This document shows positions 1 through 9,736 of a DNA stretch of 35,428 bases, one piece after another. The DNA lies in NCBI GenBank assembly GCA_009930155.1, contig RZYX01000013.1, positions 1 to 35,428 of the forward strand. The letters run 5' to 3'. The position numbers were made by a program, and so were the translations under genes. Each line of letters begins with the position of its first letter. Position 1 is the first letter of the stretch. This DNA is from Clostridia bacterium. Its GTDB lineage: Bacteria > Bacillota_A > Clostridia > Oscillospirales > Acutalibacteraceae. The notes under the pieces were generated by a model, which ran no database searches, was not told where the DNA came from, and worked only from the letters and a program-made list of their open reading frames with translations.

Positions 1-92
1 GGTTGGCGAATCTTTCAATGTGCCTTAAGGCACCCGCCAGTAATATGCCCTTCTAGGGCTTGTGCATACCACCAGTTCAACTGGTGGTTTTG
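1..92. repeat. Hairpin-rich non-coding element, truncated by the window edge
   Basis: Three inverted repeats follow one another with no ORF. Bases 20-33 form GTGCC-TTAA-GGCAC, enclosed by an outer TGGCG (4-8)/CGCCA (35-39) pair. Bases 47-59 form GCCCT-TCT-AGGGC. Bases 68-88 form a 10-bp arm palindrome, ACCACCAGTT/AACTGGTGGT, followed by TTTTGATT. This density of hairpins is typical of the ends of IS200/IS605-family elements (or the RNA encoded there) and of REP-like repeats. That assignment is inference, since no transposase is in the window. The last hairpin could instead be a terminator of an upstream plus-strand gene, though its T-tract is short. Confidence 0.45.
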
Positions 93-113
93 ATTGTTAT
101 ATAAAATAAAAAT

Positions 114-1037
114 TTATTTAAGTTTTGTTACAAAGCAGAGCCATCCACCATCTTCACGGCGGTCTAAAACTTCAAAACCAAACTTATCAAATGCTTCTAA
201 AACACTATCTTCACGAGTGTCGATTATGCCAGAAGTTATAAATACGGCATCTTTATTCATGAATTGTCCGACACTTTCACAGAATAAGACAATTATATCT
301 GCAACGATATTTGCAACTATTAAATCAAATTTGCCAGTTACTTTGTCTGTTAAATTACCGCACAAAATTTTGTACTGTGGCTCACAAAAACCATTTGCCT
401 CACCATTTTCTATTGCGGTACGAACAGCATATTTGTCAATATCAACACCTACAGTGCTCTGTGCTCCAAAAAGCAGTGATGCAATTGACAGTATACCACT
501 GCCACATCCAATGTCTAAAATATTAGTTTGTGGATTAACATAATTCTCAAGAGTTTCAAGACAAAGCCTTGTTGTGTTGTGGCCACCAGTTCCAAAAGCT
601 AGTCCAGGCTCGATATGTAAAATCTTGCGGTCGCCTGCATCAAACTCATCTTCCCAAGTTGGTCTTATGAAAAGTTTTTTTCCAACAGAAAAAGGTTTAA
701 AAAACTGCTTCCAGTTGTTTTCCCAATCCTCGTTTTTACAAGCTTTTAGAGAAATGTCATGGCTAACATTTTCAGCACAAAGACGCTCTTTTATAAAGCT
801 TACAGCTTCATTAGGATTTTCTTGTGGAGAAATATATATATGGACAAGTCCTTTTGACCTATCTTTATTCAATAGCTCTTCATCAATTAAATCAATGTGA
901 GCAATCTCCATTGTTTCTTGCTCAAGGGTTCGATAATCTTCAATATAAATTCCATAAGGCACCGTCATGTGTGCAATGTTTCCTGCTTTTTCAATGTCCT
1001 GTGAAGGCACTGTAATTACTATTTCAGTCCAGTCCAT
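114..1037 (-). CDS. prmA: Ribosomal protein L11 methyltransferase
   Basis: PrmA is a cytosolic SAM-dependent enzyme that methylates amino groups of ribosomal protein L11. The 307-aa product has the usual length. The N-terminal ~100 residues form the substrate-recognition region. The Rossmann methyltransferase part carries PGLAFGTGGHNTT (about 144-156) and the SAM-binding DIGCGSG loop (about 175-181), followed by VANIVADII in place of the usual NILA-type motif. The ATG start is preceded by AAGGAG at good spacing. It starts 9 nt after the stop of the upstream exoribonuclease gene, so the two are cotranscribed. In many Firmicutes prmA lies near dnaJ or rsmE; here it lies last in a two-gene unit beside the hairpin element. 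Confidence 0.95.
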   Translation of the reverse strand: MDWTEIVITVPSQDIEKAGNIAHMTVPYGIYIEDYRTLEQETMEIAHIDLIDEELLNKDRSKGLVHIYISPQENPNEAVSFIKERLCAENVSHDISLKACKNEDWENNWKQFFKPFSVGKKLFIRPTWEDEFDAGDRKILHIEPGLAFGTGGHNTTRLCLETLENYVNPQTNILDIGCGSGILSIASLLFGAQSTVGVDIDKYAVRTAIENGEANGFCEPQYKILCGNLTDKVTGKFDLIVANIVADIIVLFCESVGQFMNKDAVFITSGIIDTREDSVLEAFDKFGFEVLDRREDGGWLCFVTKLK

Positions 1038-1046
1038 AATAACTCC

Positions 1047-2027
1047 TTATTTAATATTTAAATCTGCACTAGCATTCATATCTGTGCGTCCGTGATTATA
1101 AAGCCTTCTGTTGTCCAAAGCCCATTGTCTAGGAGAAAATCCTAAGCTTTCTGTTGAACTAACGGCCTCACAAATTTCATAAACACGAGCATCCATAAGG
1201 TCAAGTTCTGATAAAAGCTCAGCTTCTAAAAACATTGGGCGAACAGCTGCACCAAATTCAGGTTCACCGTGATGTGACAAAATCATATGTTCAACGAGCC
1301 TGATTTTTTCCTCTGGTAGAGAGAGCTTTTCGCCAGTAGTGCGAACAGCCATAGCACCTCTTACGATATGGCCTATAAGGCTTCCATCAACCGAATATCC
1401 ATCAGCAATGCCAACATCAGATACCTTAAATTCAACGGTTTTGCCAATGTCATGTAGAATTGCACCGCAAATAAGTAGGTCACTGTCAACAAAAGGATAA
1501 ACATTGCAAACTCCTTGAGCAAGGCGAACGATAGATAGCGTATGTAGCAGAAGTCCGCCACGGATTGCATGATGTAATTTAAACGCAGCAGGGAAGTATA
1601 AAAGCTTTTCCTTGTACTCGTTTAATATTTCAGCTGTTAAAATTTTTAAATCATTGTCTTTAAAGTTTGAAATAATCTGAAGAATTTCATTAAACATTGA
1701 TTGTCCGTCATATTCAGCACTTGGAACATAATCGTCAATAATAATATTGTCAGAATCAATTACCTTGCGAATTCTTTCAACTTTTAGTTGGTCTTCGCCA
1801 TTGTAAACAGAAAGGGTTCCTCGAACTTTGACAAGTGAATTAATCTCAAAGACGCCATTAATTTCATCGTTATAGTCCCATAGTTTTGCATTTATTTGTC
1901 CGCTTTTGTCGGCAAGAATCATATCAAGAAAAAAAGAACCTTTTGCAGTTGTTTTTTTGTCGGATTTTCTGACAAGTGCAAAGCCTTCAACAGTATTAGA
2001 TTTATCGTTTATTACAGAAAAGTTCAT
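1047..2027 (-). CDS. yhaM: YhaM-like 3'-5' exoribonuclease (OB fold + HD domain)
   Basis: The 326-aa protein matches the architecture and size (~314 aa) of Bacillus YhaM, a Mn-dependent 3'-5' exoribonuclease that trims short RNAs. Residues about 10-90 look like an OB-fold nucleic-acid binding domain (FFLDMILADKSGQINAKLWD, VRGTLSVYNG). Residues about 150-290 form an HD phosphohydrolase domain with LHH (151-153), LLLHTLSI, AILHDIGKTVEF (HD pair at 192-193) and LSHHGEPEFG (about 250-259). The ATG has AAGGAG 6-7 nt upstream. It is the first gene of a minus-strand unit with prmA and has its own promoter at 2059-2088. Substrate specificity cannot be read from the sequence. Confidence 0.88.
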   Translation of the reverse strand: MNFSVINDKSNTVEGFALVRKSDKKTTAKGSFFLDMILADKSGQINAKLWDYNDEINGVFEINSLVKVRGTLSVYNGEDQLKVERIRKVIDSDNIIIDDYVPSAEYDGQSMFNEILQIISNFKDNDLKILTAEILNEYKEKLLYFPAAFKLHHAIRGGLLLHTLSIVRLAQGVCNVYPFVDSDLLICGAILHDIGKTVEFKVSDVGIADGYSVDGSLIGHIVRGAMAVRTTGEKLSLPEEKIRLVEHMILSHHGEPEFGAAVRPMFLEAELLSELDLMDARVYEICEAVSSTESLGFSPRQWALDNRRLYNHGRTDMNASADLNIK

Positions 2028-2058
2028 TGTTTTGCTCCTTATATAAATTCTGCTTAAA

Positions 2059-2088
2059 ATAGTAACATTTATGATTGGTTTTTGTCAA
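2059..2088 (-). promoter_or_regulatory. Sigma-A promoter for yhaM-prmA
   Basis: On the minus strand a perfect -35 TTGACA (2088-2083) is followed after 18 nt by TACTAT (2064-2059, 4 of 6 matches). It lies about 30 nt upstream of the yhaM start, in the divergent region shared with the glucan synthase gene. I could not find an equally good promoter facing the other way. Confidence 0.6.
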
Positions 2089-2206
2089 TGCAACTGCATT
2101 TATTTAACTGTTTTTAAATAAAAAAGTATTTTGTGGAAGTTTTAAGGTTATTTGGAGAATTTTCGGGAAAAAATAAAACAATGAAAAATATAAAAGGGTG
2201 AATAGC

Positions 2207-5200
2207 TTGAACGAAAATTCAGTAAAAGTAAAAAAACCTGTAAAGCTTAAAAGAATGGTAAAACACTCATTAAAGGATATTAGAAAAGAATATAAATCCG
2301 CACTTGGAAATCGTAAGGATGTAGTTGCAAATGAATGGCTTTGCGACAATTATTATATATTTGAACGGGAAGGAACATCTGTTATAAAGACTTTAGAAAA
2401 AGCAGATGCCTTACCTGTTTTGTCAGATAAAATTCCCAATATATATAATCTGTGCAAAAAGATTTGCACTGGCGGCGAATTGCCAAGTGAACAGGAAATA
2501 GAGGAAAAGCTTGTTAAAGAAAAATTGATGGTTATAGAGCTTGAACTATTACCTGTGATGTTAAAAGCGGTTTTGCTAAATATAGTAGCATCAAGTTGCT
2601 CGATGAATGAAGATATATCAAGAAATCAGATTGCTTCAGCCGTTAAGTCACTTCGTGCAATTAGTGATATTGACTTTGGGGAGCTAACAGAAAAAGTTAG
2701 CGTAGTTGAGCATAGCTTAAGAAAGGACCCAGCAGGAGTATATGCACACATGGACGATGCAACTAGGGCACATTATAGGCATCAGGTTGCAATAGAGGCA
2801 AAACGCCAAAATCTTAAAGAAGATGAGTTCGCAAATCAAGTGATATTTCAGGCTAAGAATGAAAAACAGCATATTGGAAAATACTTAAACCTTACGAAAC
2901 ACAATCAAAAAAGAGGCTGGATTTCAATAGTTGTAGAGCTTGTTTTGCCACTGATTGCGGCAGCTTGGATTGGATTTTTATTAAACAGATGGTATTTATC
3001 GCTTTTGATTTATTTACCACTGTTTGAAATATTTTGGCCTATTATAAATTTGTTTACAATGCTTGGAGTAAATCCAACTTTTATACCTAGGATGAAAAAA
3101 GAGAATGAAATTGTACAAAATACTTCAACTTTGGTTGTGGTGTCTTTACTTTTGCCTAGTGCACAAAAGGCAAAGATGCTCACAAAGCGTCTTTTAGCAT
3201 TAAAGCGTTCAAATGGTCAGGGTAATGTTAAGTTTTGTATTTTGGCAGACTTTAAGTCGTCTAAATCACCAACAAACGCACAGGATGAAGCTGATTTAGC
3301 TGCAACTAAAAAGGTTATAGATGAACTCAACAAAAATCATGGAGGATTTATACTGGCTGTTAGGCCTAGAACTTTTTCAAAAACACAAAATGAATATACA
3401 GGATGGGAAAGAAAGAGAGGAGCGATAACACAGCTTATAAGAGCTATAAAGGGTGAGAATACGCAATTTCAGTTATTGTGTGGAGATATGCAAGGCTTTT
3501 CAGCCATAAAATATATTATGGCTTTAGATGCAGATACAAATCTTCCTCTTGATACAGTAAACGAGCTTGTAGCTGTCGCGGTTCATCCAATAAATAAGCC
3601 AATTGTTGACGATGCCAAGGGCAGAGTGATTAGTGGATATGGAATATTAACACCTAAAATAGAAACAGAAATAGATAGTGCTTTTGAAACAGGGTTTGCA
3701 AGTGTTATGGCAAGCGTAGGAGGAATAACAGCCTATAACAACACAAGTTCAGATAAATATCAGGACTTGTTTGATGAGGCTGTTTTTGCAGGCAAGGGTC
3801 TTATAGATGTTGATGTATTCCACAAGCTTTTAAATTCTAGCTTTCCACCAGAACATGTATTAAGTCACGATATTTTAGAGGGTGGCTATATGCGTGTTGG
3901 TTTTGTTTCTGATGTTCAGGTGACTGACAGTTTCCCATCAAGGCAAGGTGCATATCTTGACAGGCTTCATAGATGGGTCAGAGGAGATTGGCAAAATATA
4001 CGCTTTATCTTTGGCAATTCATCAAAAAACTCGTTAAATCTACTTTCAAGAATAAAGCTACTAGATAATTTACGCCGAAGTATAAACCCAGTAATAGCGA
4101 TGATTGCACTTATAGTATCTCTGTTTATGCCATCGTCTATAGCTCAAACAATAGCAACCATTATCCTTTTTTCAGCTTGCTTTGGCGAGCTTTTTGCAGG
4201 AATATATTCACTTATAGCTGGTGGAGTTTCAGTGTTCTCTCGATTGTATTATTCAAATGCAATGCCATCTGCACTCAAGTCTGTTGTAGGTGGCGCCGTG
4301 TCTGTTTTAATGCTTGCACAAAATGCATGGGTATGTGCAGATGCAATCGCAAAAGCATTGTGGAGACAATTTTTTAGCCATAAAAATATGTTGCAGTGGG
4401 TAACAGCGGCAGACAGCGATAAAAATCAGAATATATGGGGATTTTTTAAGCGATATTTACCATCGCTTATTTCGGGCGTTATTTTACTTGCTTTCGGAAG
4501 GTCTGTACACATTCTTCTTGGACTTGCTTTTTTATTCAATATTCCTTTTGCATGGTTCTCTGCAAATGTTCGCAAGACATCTTCTCAAACTATTAATTCT
4601 TCTGACAAAGAAAGACTCAGAACCTATGCTGCGGCAATGTGGAAATATTATGATGAATTGTGTGTGGAGGGCGATAATTTTTTGCCACCCGATAATTTTC
4701 AAGAAACCCCTGTGCACAGGATAGCGCATAGAACATCACCAACGAATATAGGCCTTATGTTGCTATGTACTCTTTGTGCAAAAGATTTTGGGTTTATAGA
4801 TATTCAAACAATGTGCGACAGGCTTGATAAAAGTATATTAACAATAGAAAAGCTTGAAAAATGGCATGGCAACTTGCTTAATTGGTACAACACAAAAACA
4901 CTTGTATCTCTTAAACCTAAATATGTTTCAACTGTAGATAGCGGAAATTTTTTGTGCTCAATTGTTGCTTTGCGTCAAGGGCTTTTAGAAATACAAAATG
5001 AGAATCCTATAGTACCATCACTAATTGATAGGCTAAATAAATTAATAGATGACTGCGATTTATCTCCACTTTATAATAAGCGTAGAAAGCTGTTTTATAT
5101 TGGTTATAGTGTTGATGAAGAAGTCTTTTCAAACTCATATTATGATTTGCTTATGAGCGAATCTAGAATGACAAGTTTTTATGCAATTGCAAGCCGTCAA

Positions 5201-8200
5201 GTGTCAAAGGAGCATTGGGGTGCACTTGGCAGAACACTTGCTACAGAAAGCAGATATGCTGGGCCAGTGTCATGGACTGGTACTATGTTTGAATACTATA
5301 TGCCACATTTGCTTTTACCTGTTTTTGAAAATACTATGGGTTTTGAGGCTTTACGGTTTTGCTCATGGTGCCAAAAAAGAAGAGTAAAGGGAAGAAAAAT
5401 GCCTTGGGGAATATCAGAAAGTGGGTTTTACTCCTTTGATCCGCAACTTAATTATCAATATAAGGCTCACGGAGTGCAAAAATTGGGGCTTAAACGTGGG
5501 CTTAATTCAGACCTTGTAATATCTCCTTATTCCACTTTCCTTGTGCTGCCCTTTGAACCAAAAGCGGCGATAAGAAACTTGATTGAGCTGGAAGAAATGC
5601 AAATGACAGGTAGATGCGGATTTTATGAGGCGGCAGACTTTACGGTAGAAAGAACGGACGGACAAGATTATGCAGTTGTACGAAGCTACATGGCACATCA
5701 TGTTGGCATGAGTATGATTTGTATATCAAATCTGCTGATGGATAATTTGATGCAAAAAAGATTTATGAGTGATAATAAAATGGCGGGTGCAGTAAGCTTG
5801 CTACAGGAGAAAGTACCAGCAGAAGCAACTGTCTTTAGAGATGTTGAGTTAAGGGATGTGCCACAGCGTCCTCAGCGTATATTGCCCCAAACTAGAGAGC
5901 TTTCAAACATTAATCCACTTGCACCAAATGTGCGGCTTTATACAAACGGTGAGTGGAGCATGGTTATTTGTGATAATGGTGCATCAATATCACGCTATCG
6001 TGGTGCAGATATAACAAGGACGAATAGAGATTTGCTTAAAACCCCGCTCGGAATATTTGCATTTATTAAAAACGATAAAATGACACTGCCAATAACAAAA
6101 GCACTGGATTATAACAGCAATGTAATTTTTAAAACAAGCTATTCTAACACTGATATGACTCTTAGTTCACGAGTAGCCAATATAGAATGTTCAATGACAG
6201 CAATGGTGCATCCTAGGCTTCCTTGTGAGCAAAGAAGAATAATAATAAAAAATATTAGCAAGACAGAATTTTGTGGCGAGCTTGTAATATATTTTGAGCC
6301 AAGCCTGTCAATAAACAAGGACGAAAGTCAACATCCAGCATTTTCAAAGTTGTTTTTGCAGGGTGAGTATGATGACAAGAATAATTTGTTGATTTTTAAG
6401 AAACAAGCAAGGAGTGGAGAACAGCCACTTTGCCTTGCAACAGGCTTTGTAGAAGGCGTTGACTTTGATTTTGGTATGTCTAGAGAGGCAATTTTAAAGA
6501 GGCCTAATGGTATTTTTTCGCTTCTGTCAAGTAGTTTAACTTTACAGAAGGAAGGAACACCAGATATTTGTGCCGCTTTTCGTGTTCCGATAAAGGTTTT
6601 ACCAAAGCAACAAGTTGTAAAAACCCTTATATTATCAGCTGCATCTACAAAAGCGGAGGCGGTAGAAAGAGCGCTAAAAGCAAGGTCGGATGGAAAATTG
6701 CTTCCGCATAATGCAGCGCCTTCACCTTTTAAAGATGATATGATAGATGGCGTAATTGCAGCCACAGTTTTACCACACATTCTTTTTTCTAAAGGTCAGA
6801 GCAAAGAAACACTATTAGCTAGAACGGAAAACCAAAAGAGCAAAAGGGCTATTTGGGAGTTTGGAATATCTGGAGATAACCCAATGATTTTTACGCAAGT
6901 TGATACACAAGATGATGTAAGTAGGGTTGCAACCTATGTGAGGATTATAAGGAAACTACGCAAAAGCGGAATAATAATAGACCTTGTAATAGCGTATAAA
7001 GAAAATGGAGAATACACAGCACCGATTCTTTCTTCAATACGGCAAATGCTAAAAAAAGAGGGAGTTCATGAAAATGTAGGAGTATTTCCAATAGATTTAA
7101 GCAAGTTCGAGCAGCAAAGCATAACAGCCCTTATGGCAATTGCGACTTATATTGCTCCGCAGAGTGAACGCATTGCTCTTCCGCCTAGTAGGTATGCACC
7201 TTTTAGTGTAGAGTTAACATCTCCGATAGAAGTAAAAAGTGAAAATTCACTGACTGTAAAGCATGGTTACTTTACACATGGCATTTTTACAGTGACAGAC
7301 AAGCCAGAACTGCCTTGGTGCGTTGTTTTGGCAAACCCTTCATTCGGAACTTTGGTTAGTGACAAATCACTTGGATTTTCTTGGGCACTAAACTCAAGAG
7401 AAAATAAATTGACTCCATGGAGCAATGACACAACAACAGATAACATGGGAGAAAAAATATATTTAAGAATAAATGGAATAACCTATGATCTTGTTGTGGG
7501 TGCTACGGTAAGATTCTCAAAAAAAATTGTGCAGTTTCTTGGAACTGTACAGGGCATAGATTATGATGTAACTGTTTGGGTACCTCAAAAGGGAATGATA
7601 AAACACTGTGATATAAAGCTTATAAACAATGAGTTGGAGGATAAAAAGGTGGAAATAGTCTACTACACTGAACCTGTAATGGGAGTAAATAAAAAAGATT
7701 CGAGTCTTTTAAAATCAGTGTTTGACGGCAAATCAGTTGTGGTTAGCAATCAATGTACTTTTGGGCCTTATGGTTATATGCGTGTTGGGCTTTTATCTGC
7801 TGCTGATTTTTACACCTGTGACAGAGCAGAATTTTTAAATGGAAAATGGGATAGCGGTAAGCTTATGCCTATTGGGGACTGCTGTGCGGCTGTGGGCAAA
7901 AAAATGATTTTGCCACCAAAAAGGCAGGAGTCTGTAAGGTTCATTCTTTCATGGGGTGCAAGCGAGAAGGCGTCATCAGTAGTAGCTACAAAGAATTTAG
8001 GTGTTGAGCAGAATGAGAATACTTTATATATAAACACACCTGATAAAGAGCTTAATTATATGTTTAATACATGGATTCCATCTCAAATAATAAACAGCAG
8101 GATTTTTGGACGCACAGGCTTTTATCAATGTGGTGGAGCATATGGATTTCGTGACCAACTTCAGGATGTAAGCTCACTTGTTCTTCTATATCCACAGCTT

Positions 8201-9496
8201 GTAAAAACACATATAATTAGATGCGCAGCACACCAGTTTGAGCATGGCGATGTGCTTCATTGGTGGCATACAATGCCTAAAGATGTGGGTGGAACAAAGG
8301 GTGTAAGGACTCGCTATAGCGACGATTTGTTGTGGCTTCCATTGGTTGCATCAGAGTATGCAAAAAAAACGGGCGACTATGAAATCTTTAATATAAGAGT
8401 GCCATATTTAGAAGGAGAAGAACTTCAACATTGTGAAGATGAAAAGTACTTTGAGCCTAAGCAAAGTGATAAAAAAGGCACATTATACGAGCATTGTATA
8501 AAGGCTATCGAGCGGGCTATAAATTATGGAGAACATGGACTGGCACTTATTGGAGGAGGAGATTGGAACGACGGATTTAACGCAGTAGGAATAAAGGGTA
8601 AGGGCGAGAGCGTTTGGCTTACTCAGTTTTTATCAATGACACTTTCAAATTTTGCATCAATCTGCATATCTTTAAAAGAAGAGGAAAGGGCAGAAAAATA
8701 TATTGTAGAATCAGAAAGACTTAAACAAAATGTTGATGATAATGCATGGAATGGCGAATGGTATCTTAGGGCATTTTTTGACGATGGAACTCCATTGGGT
8801 GTAAAAGGTTCGCAAAGGTGCGAGATAGACAGCATTGCCCAATCTTTTTCAGTGCTGTGTGATATGCCAAATCAGGAAAGAAAAGATAAAGCACTAAAAA
8901 GTGCAGTAGAAAAGCTTGTTGATGCAGAGAATGGGCTTATAAAACTGTTTACACCACCATTTACTACTCAGGGTAAGCAAGCGGGATATGTTAATGCGTA
9001 TCCACCTGGAATAAGAGAAAATGGGGGTCAATACACTCATGCAGCTGTTTGGCTTTGTAGTGCACTTATAAAAAATGGTCAGCAAGATGCTGGATATAAA
9101 TTGCTTCGTATGCTAAATCCCGCTTGTAAATATAGGAATGAAAAACAAGCTAAAAATTACAAAACAGAGGCATTTGCCTTGGCGGGTGATGTGTATTCAA
9201 AACCAGGAGTAGAAGGAAGAGGCGGTTGGTCGCTTTATACTGGCGCTGCGGGCTGGTATTATCGAACTGTTTATGAAGGTTTGTTAGGGATAATTCAAAG
9301 TGATAACAAACTCTATTTAACTCCAAATCTTCCAAGTGATTGGGATGGCTATGCCGCAAAGCTTTTAAAAGATGGCGCTACTATAGACATTGAGGTAAAA
9401 CGTGGAAAACGCATGCATATGCAGGTGGACGGCAAAACAGCAAATTATATTCCTTTAGATGGCAAGAGCCACAGCGTAGTTTTAATATATATTTAA
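2207..9496 (+). CDS. ndvB: Cyclic beta-1,2-glucan synthase (NdvB/CGS-like)
   Basis: This membrane enzyme family builds beta-1,2-glucan from UDP-glucose, closes it into a ring and tunes chain length. The ~2430-aa product contains membrane segments at about 241-291, a GT84 glycosyltransferase with LDADTNLPLD (about 441-450) and HRWVRGDWQ (about 591-599), and further membrane segments at about 629-685, 696-720 and 756-790. A glucoamylase-like GH189 cyclising domain follows (ESRMTSFYAIASRQ about 988, SWTGTMFEYYMPHLL, AHHVGMSM about 1165). The C-terminus is a GH94-type phosphorylase domain with GGGDWNDGFN (about 2118) and AAGWYYRTVYEG. All three catalytic modules look intact. Start choice: a GTG at 2198 abuts its purine tract, whereas TTG at 2207 has AGGGTGA 5 nt upstream and is preferred. 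No NdvA-type exporter lies nearby. It is a single-gene unit, and Firmicutes enzymes of this family (Thermoanaerobacter) are known. Confidence 0.9.
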   Translation: MNENSVKVKKPVKLKRMVKHSLKDIRKEYKSALGNRKDVVANEWLCDNYYIFEREGTSVIKTLEKADALPVLSDKIPNIYNLCKKICTGGELPSEQEIEEKLVKEKLMVIELELLPVMLKAVLLNIVASSCSMNEDISRNQIASAVKSLRAISDIDFGELTEKVSVVEHSLRKDPAGVYAHMDDATRAHYRHQVAIEAKRQNLKEDEFANQVIFQAKNEKQHIGKYLNLTKHNQKRGWISIVVELVLPLIAAAWIGFLLNRWYLSLLIYLPLFEIFWPIINLFTMLGVNPTFIPRMKKENEIVQNTSTLVVVSLLLPSAQKAKMLTKRLLALKRSNGQGNVKFCILADFKSSKSPTNAQDEADLAATKKVIDELNKNHGGFILAVRPRTFSKTQNEYTGWERKRGAITQLIRAIKGENTQFQLLCGDMQGFSAIKYIMALDADTNLPLDTVNELVAVAVHPINKPIVDDAKGRVISGYGILTPKIETEIDSAFETGFASVMASVGGITAYNNTSSDKYQDLFDEAVFAGKGLIDVDVFHKLLNSSFPPEHVLSHDILEGGYMRVGFVSDVQVTDSFPSRQGAYLDRLHRWVRGDWQNIRFIFGNSSKNSLNLLSRIKLLDNLRRSINPVIAMIALIVSLFMPSSIAQTIATIILFSACFGELFAGIYSLIAGGVSVFSRLYYSNAMPSALKSVVGGAVSVLMLAQNAWVCADAIAKALWRQFFSHKNMLQWVTAADSDKNQNIWGFFKRYLPSLISGVILLAFGRSVHILLGLAFLFNIPFAWFSANVRKTSSQTINSSDKERLRTYAAAMWKYYDELCVEGDNFLPPDNFQETPVHRIAHRTSPTNIGLMLLCTLCAKDFGFIDIQTMCDRLDKSILTIEKLEKWHGNLLNWYNTKTLVSLKPKYVSTVDSGNFLCSIVALRQGLLEIQNENPIVPSLIDRLNKLIDDCDLSPLYNKRRKLFYIGYSVDEEVFSNSYYDLLMSESRMTSFYAIASRQVSKEHWGALGRTLATESRYAGPVSWTGTMFEYYMPHLLLPVFENTMGFEALRFCSWCQKRRVKGRKMPWGISESGFYSFDPQLNYQYKAHGVQKLGLKRGLNSDLVISPYSTFLVLPFEPKAAIRNLIELEEMQMTGRCGFYEAADFTVERTDGQDYAVVRSYMAHHVGMSMICISNLLMDNLMQKRFMSDNKMAGAVSLLQEKVPAEATVFRDVELRDVPQRPQRILPQTRELSNINPLAPNVRLYTNGEWSMVICDNGASISRYRGADITRTNRDLLKTPLGIFAFIKNDKMTLPITKALDYNSNVIFKTSYSNTDMTLSSRVANIECSMTAMVHPRLPCEQRRIIIKNISKTEFCGELVIYFEPSLSINKDESQHPAFSKLFLQGEYDDKNNLLIFKKQARSGEQPLCLATGFVEGVDFDFGMSREAILKRPNGIFSLLSSSLTLQKEGTPDICAAFRVPIKVLPKQQVVKTLILSAASTKAEAVERALKARSDGKLLPHNAAPSPFKDDMIDGVIAATVLPHILFSKGQSKETLLARTENQKSKRAIWEFGISGDNPMIFTQVDTQDDVSRVATYVRIIRKLRKSGIIIDLVIAYKENGEYTAPILSSIRQMLKKEGVHENVGVFPIDLSKFEQQSITALMAIATYIAPQSERIALPPSRYAPFSVELTSPIEVKSENSLTVKHGYFTHGIFTVTDKPELPWCVVLANPSFGTLVSDKSLGFSWALNSRENKLTPWSNDTTTDNMGEKIYLRINGITYDLVVGATVRFSKKIVQFLGTVQGIDYDVTVWVPQKGMIKHCDIKLINNELEDKKVEIVYYTEPVMGVNKKDSSLLKSVFDGKSVVVSNQCTFGPYGYMRVGLLSAADFYTCDRAEFLNGKWDSGKLMPIGDCCAAVGKKMILPPKRQESVRFILSWGASEKASSVVATKNLGVEQNENTLYINTPDKELNYMFNTWIPSQIINSRIFGRTGFYQCGGAYGFRDQLQDVSSLVLLYPQLVKTHIIRCAAHQFEHGDVLHWWHTMPKDVGGTKGVRTRYSDDLLWLPLVASEYAKKTGDYEIFNIRVPYLEGEELQHCEDEKYFEPKQSDKKGTLYEHCIKAIERAINYGEHGLALIGGGDWNDGFNAVGIKGKGESVWLTQFLSMTLSNFASICISLKEEERAEKYIVESERLKQNVDDNAWNGEWYLRAFFDDGTPLGVKGSQRCEIDSIAQSFSVLCDMPNQERKDKALKSAVEKLVDAENGLIKLFTPPFTTQGKQAGYVNAYPPGIRENGGQYTHAAVWLCSALIKNGQQDAGYKLLRMLNPACKYRNEKQAKNYKTEAFALAGDVYSKPGVEGRGGWSLYTGAAGWYYRTVYEGLLGIIQSDNKLYLTPNLPSDWDGYAAKLLKDGATIDIEVKRGKRMHMQVDGKTANYIPLDGKSHSVVLIYI

Positions 9497-9736
9497 CCAA
9501 ATATTTACACCTCAACTATGGTACACATTTTGTTTTTATGTTATAATAATTTCGATTTATGAGATAGATAGTAGTTTGTATGTTGCAAACATTGTCTTCT
9601 TATTTTGATGGGCAATGCCTTATGATAAGCCCTTTGCATTGCTAGCGAACAACAAAAACAAGGTATGATATTTTGCTCGAGCGAGTGCTTTTGTGTTTAA
9701 AAGCATTTTCGCACCAAAATATTTTTGGAGGACTTT
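9497..9736 (+). promoter_or_regulatory. Intergenic region with structured leader before the M16 pair
   Basis: A TATAAT lies at 9542-9547 but I see no convincing -35, so the promoter call is weak. Downstream, GCAATGC (9612-9618) pairs with GCATTGC (9636-9642) around an inner CTTAT/ATAAG palindrome. TGCTTTT (9686-9692) pairs with AAAAGCA (9699-9705), just after the palindrome GCTCGAGC (9675-9682). Neither hairpin has a T-tract, so they are leader structures and not terminators. I recognise no known riboswitch or leader family. The GGAGG ribosome binding site at 9727-9731 serves the next gene. Confidence 0.35.

Noticed and set aside
6328..6780. A 150-codon minus-strand frame inside the glucan synthase gene
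   Set aside because: It is antisense to a continuous, motif-bearing domain region, has no ribosome binding site of note and shows no recognisable domain.
2207..9496. A plain cellobiose phosphorylase (GH94) call
   Set aside because: The GH94 part is only the C-terminal third; the GT84 motifs, membrane segments and GH189 domain show the full glucan synthase architecture.
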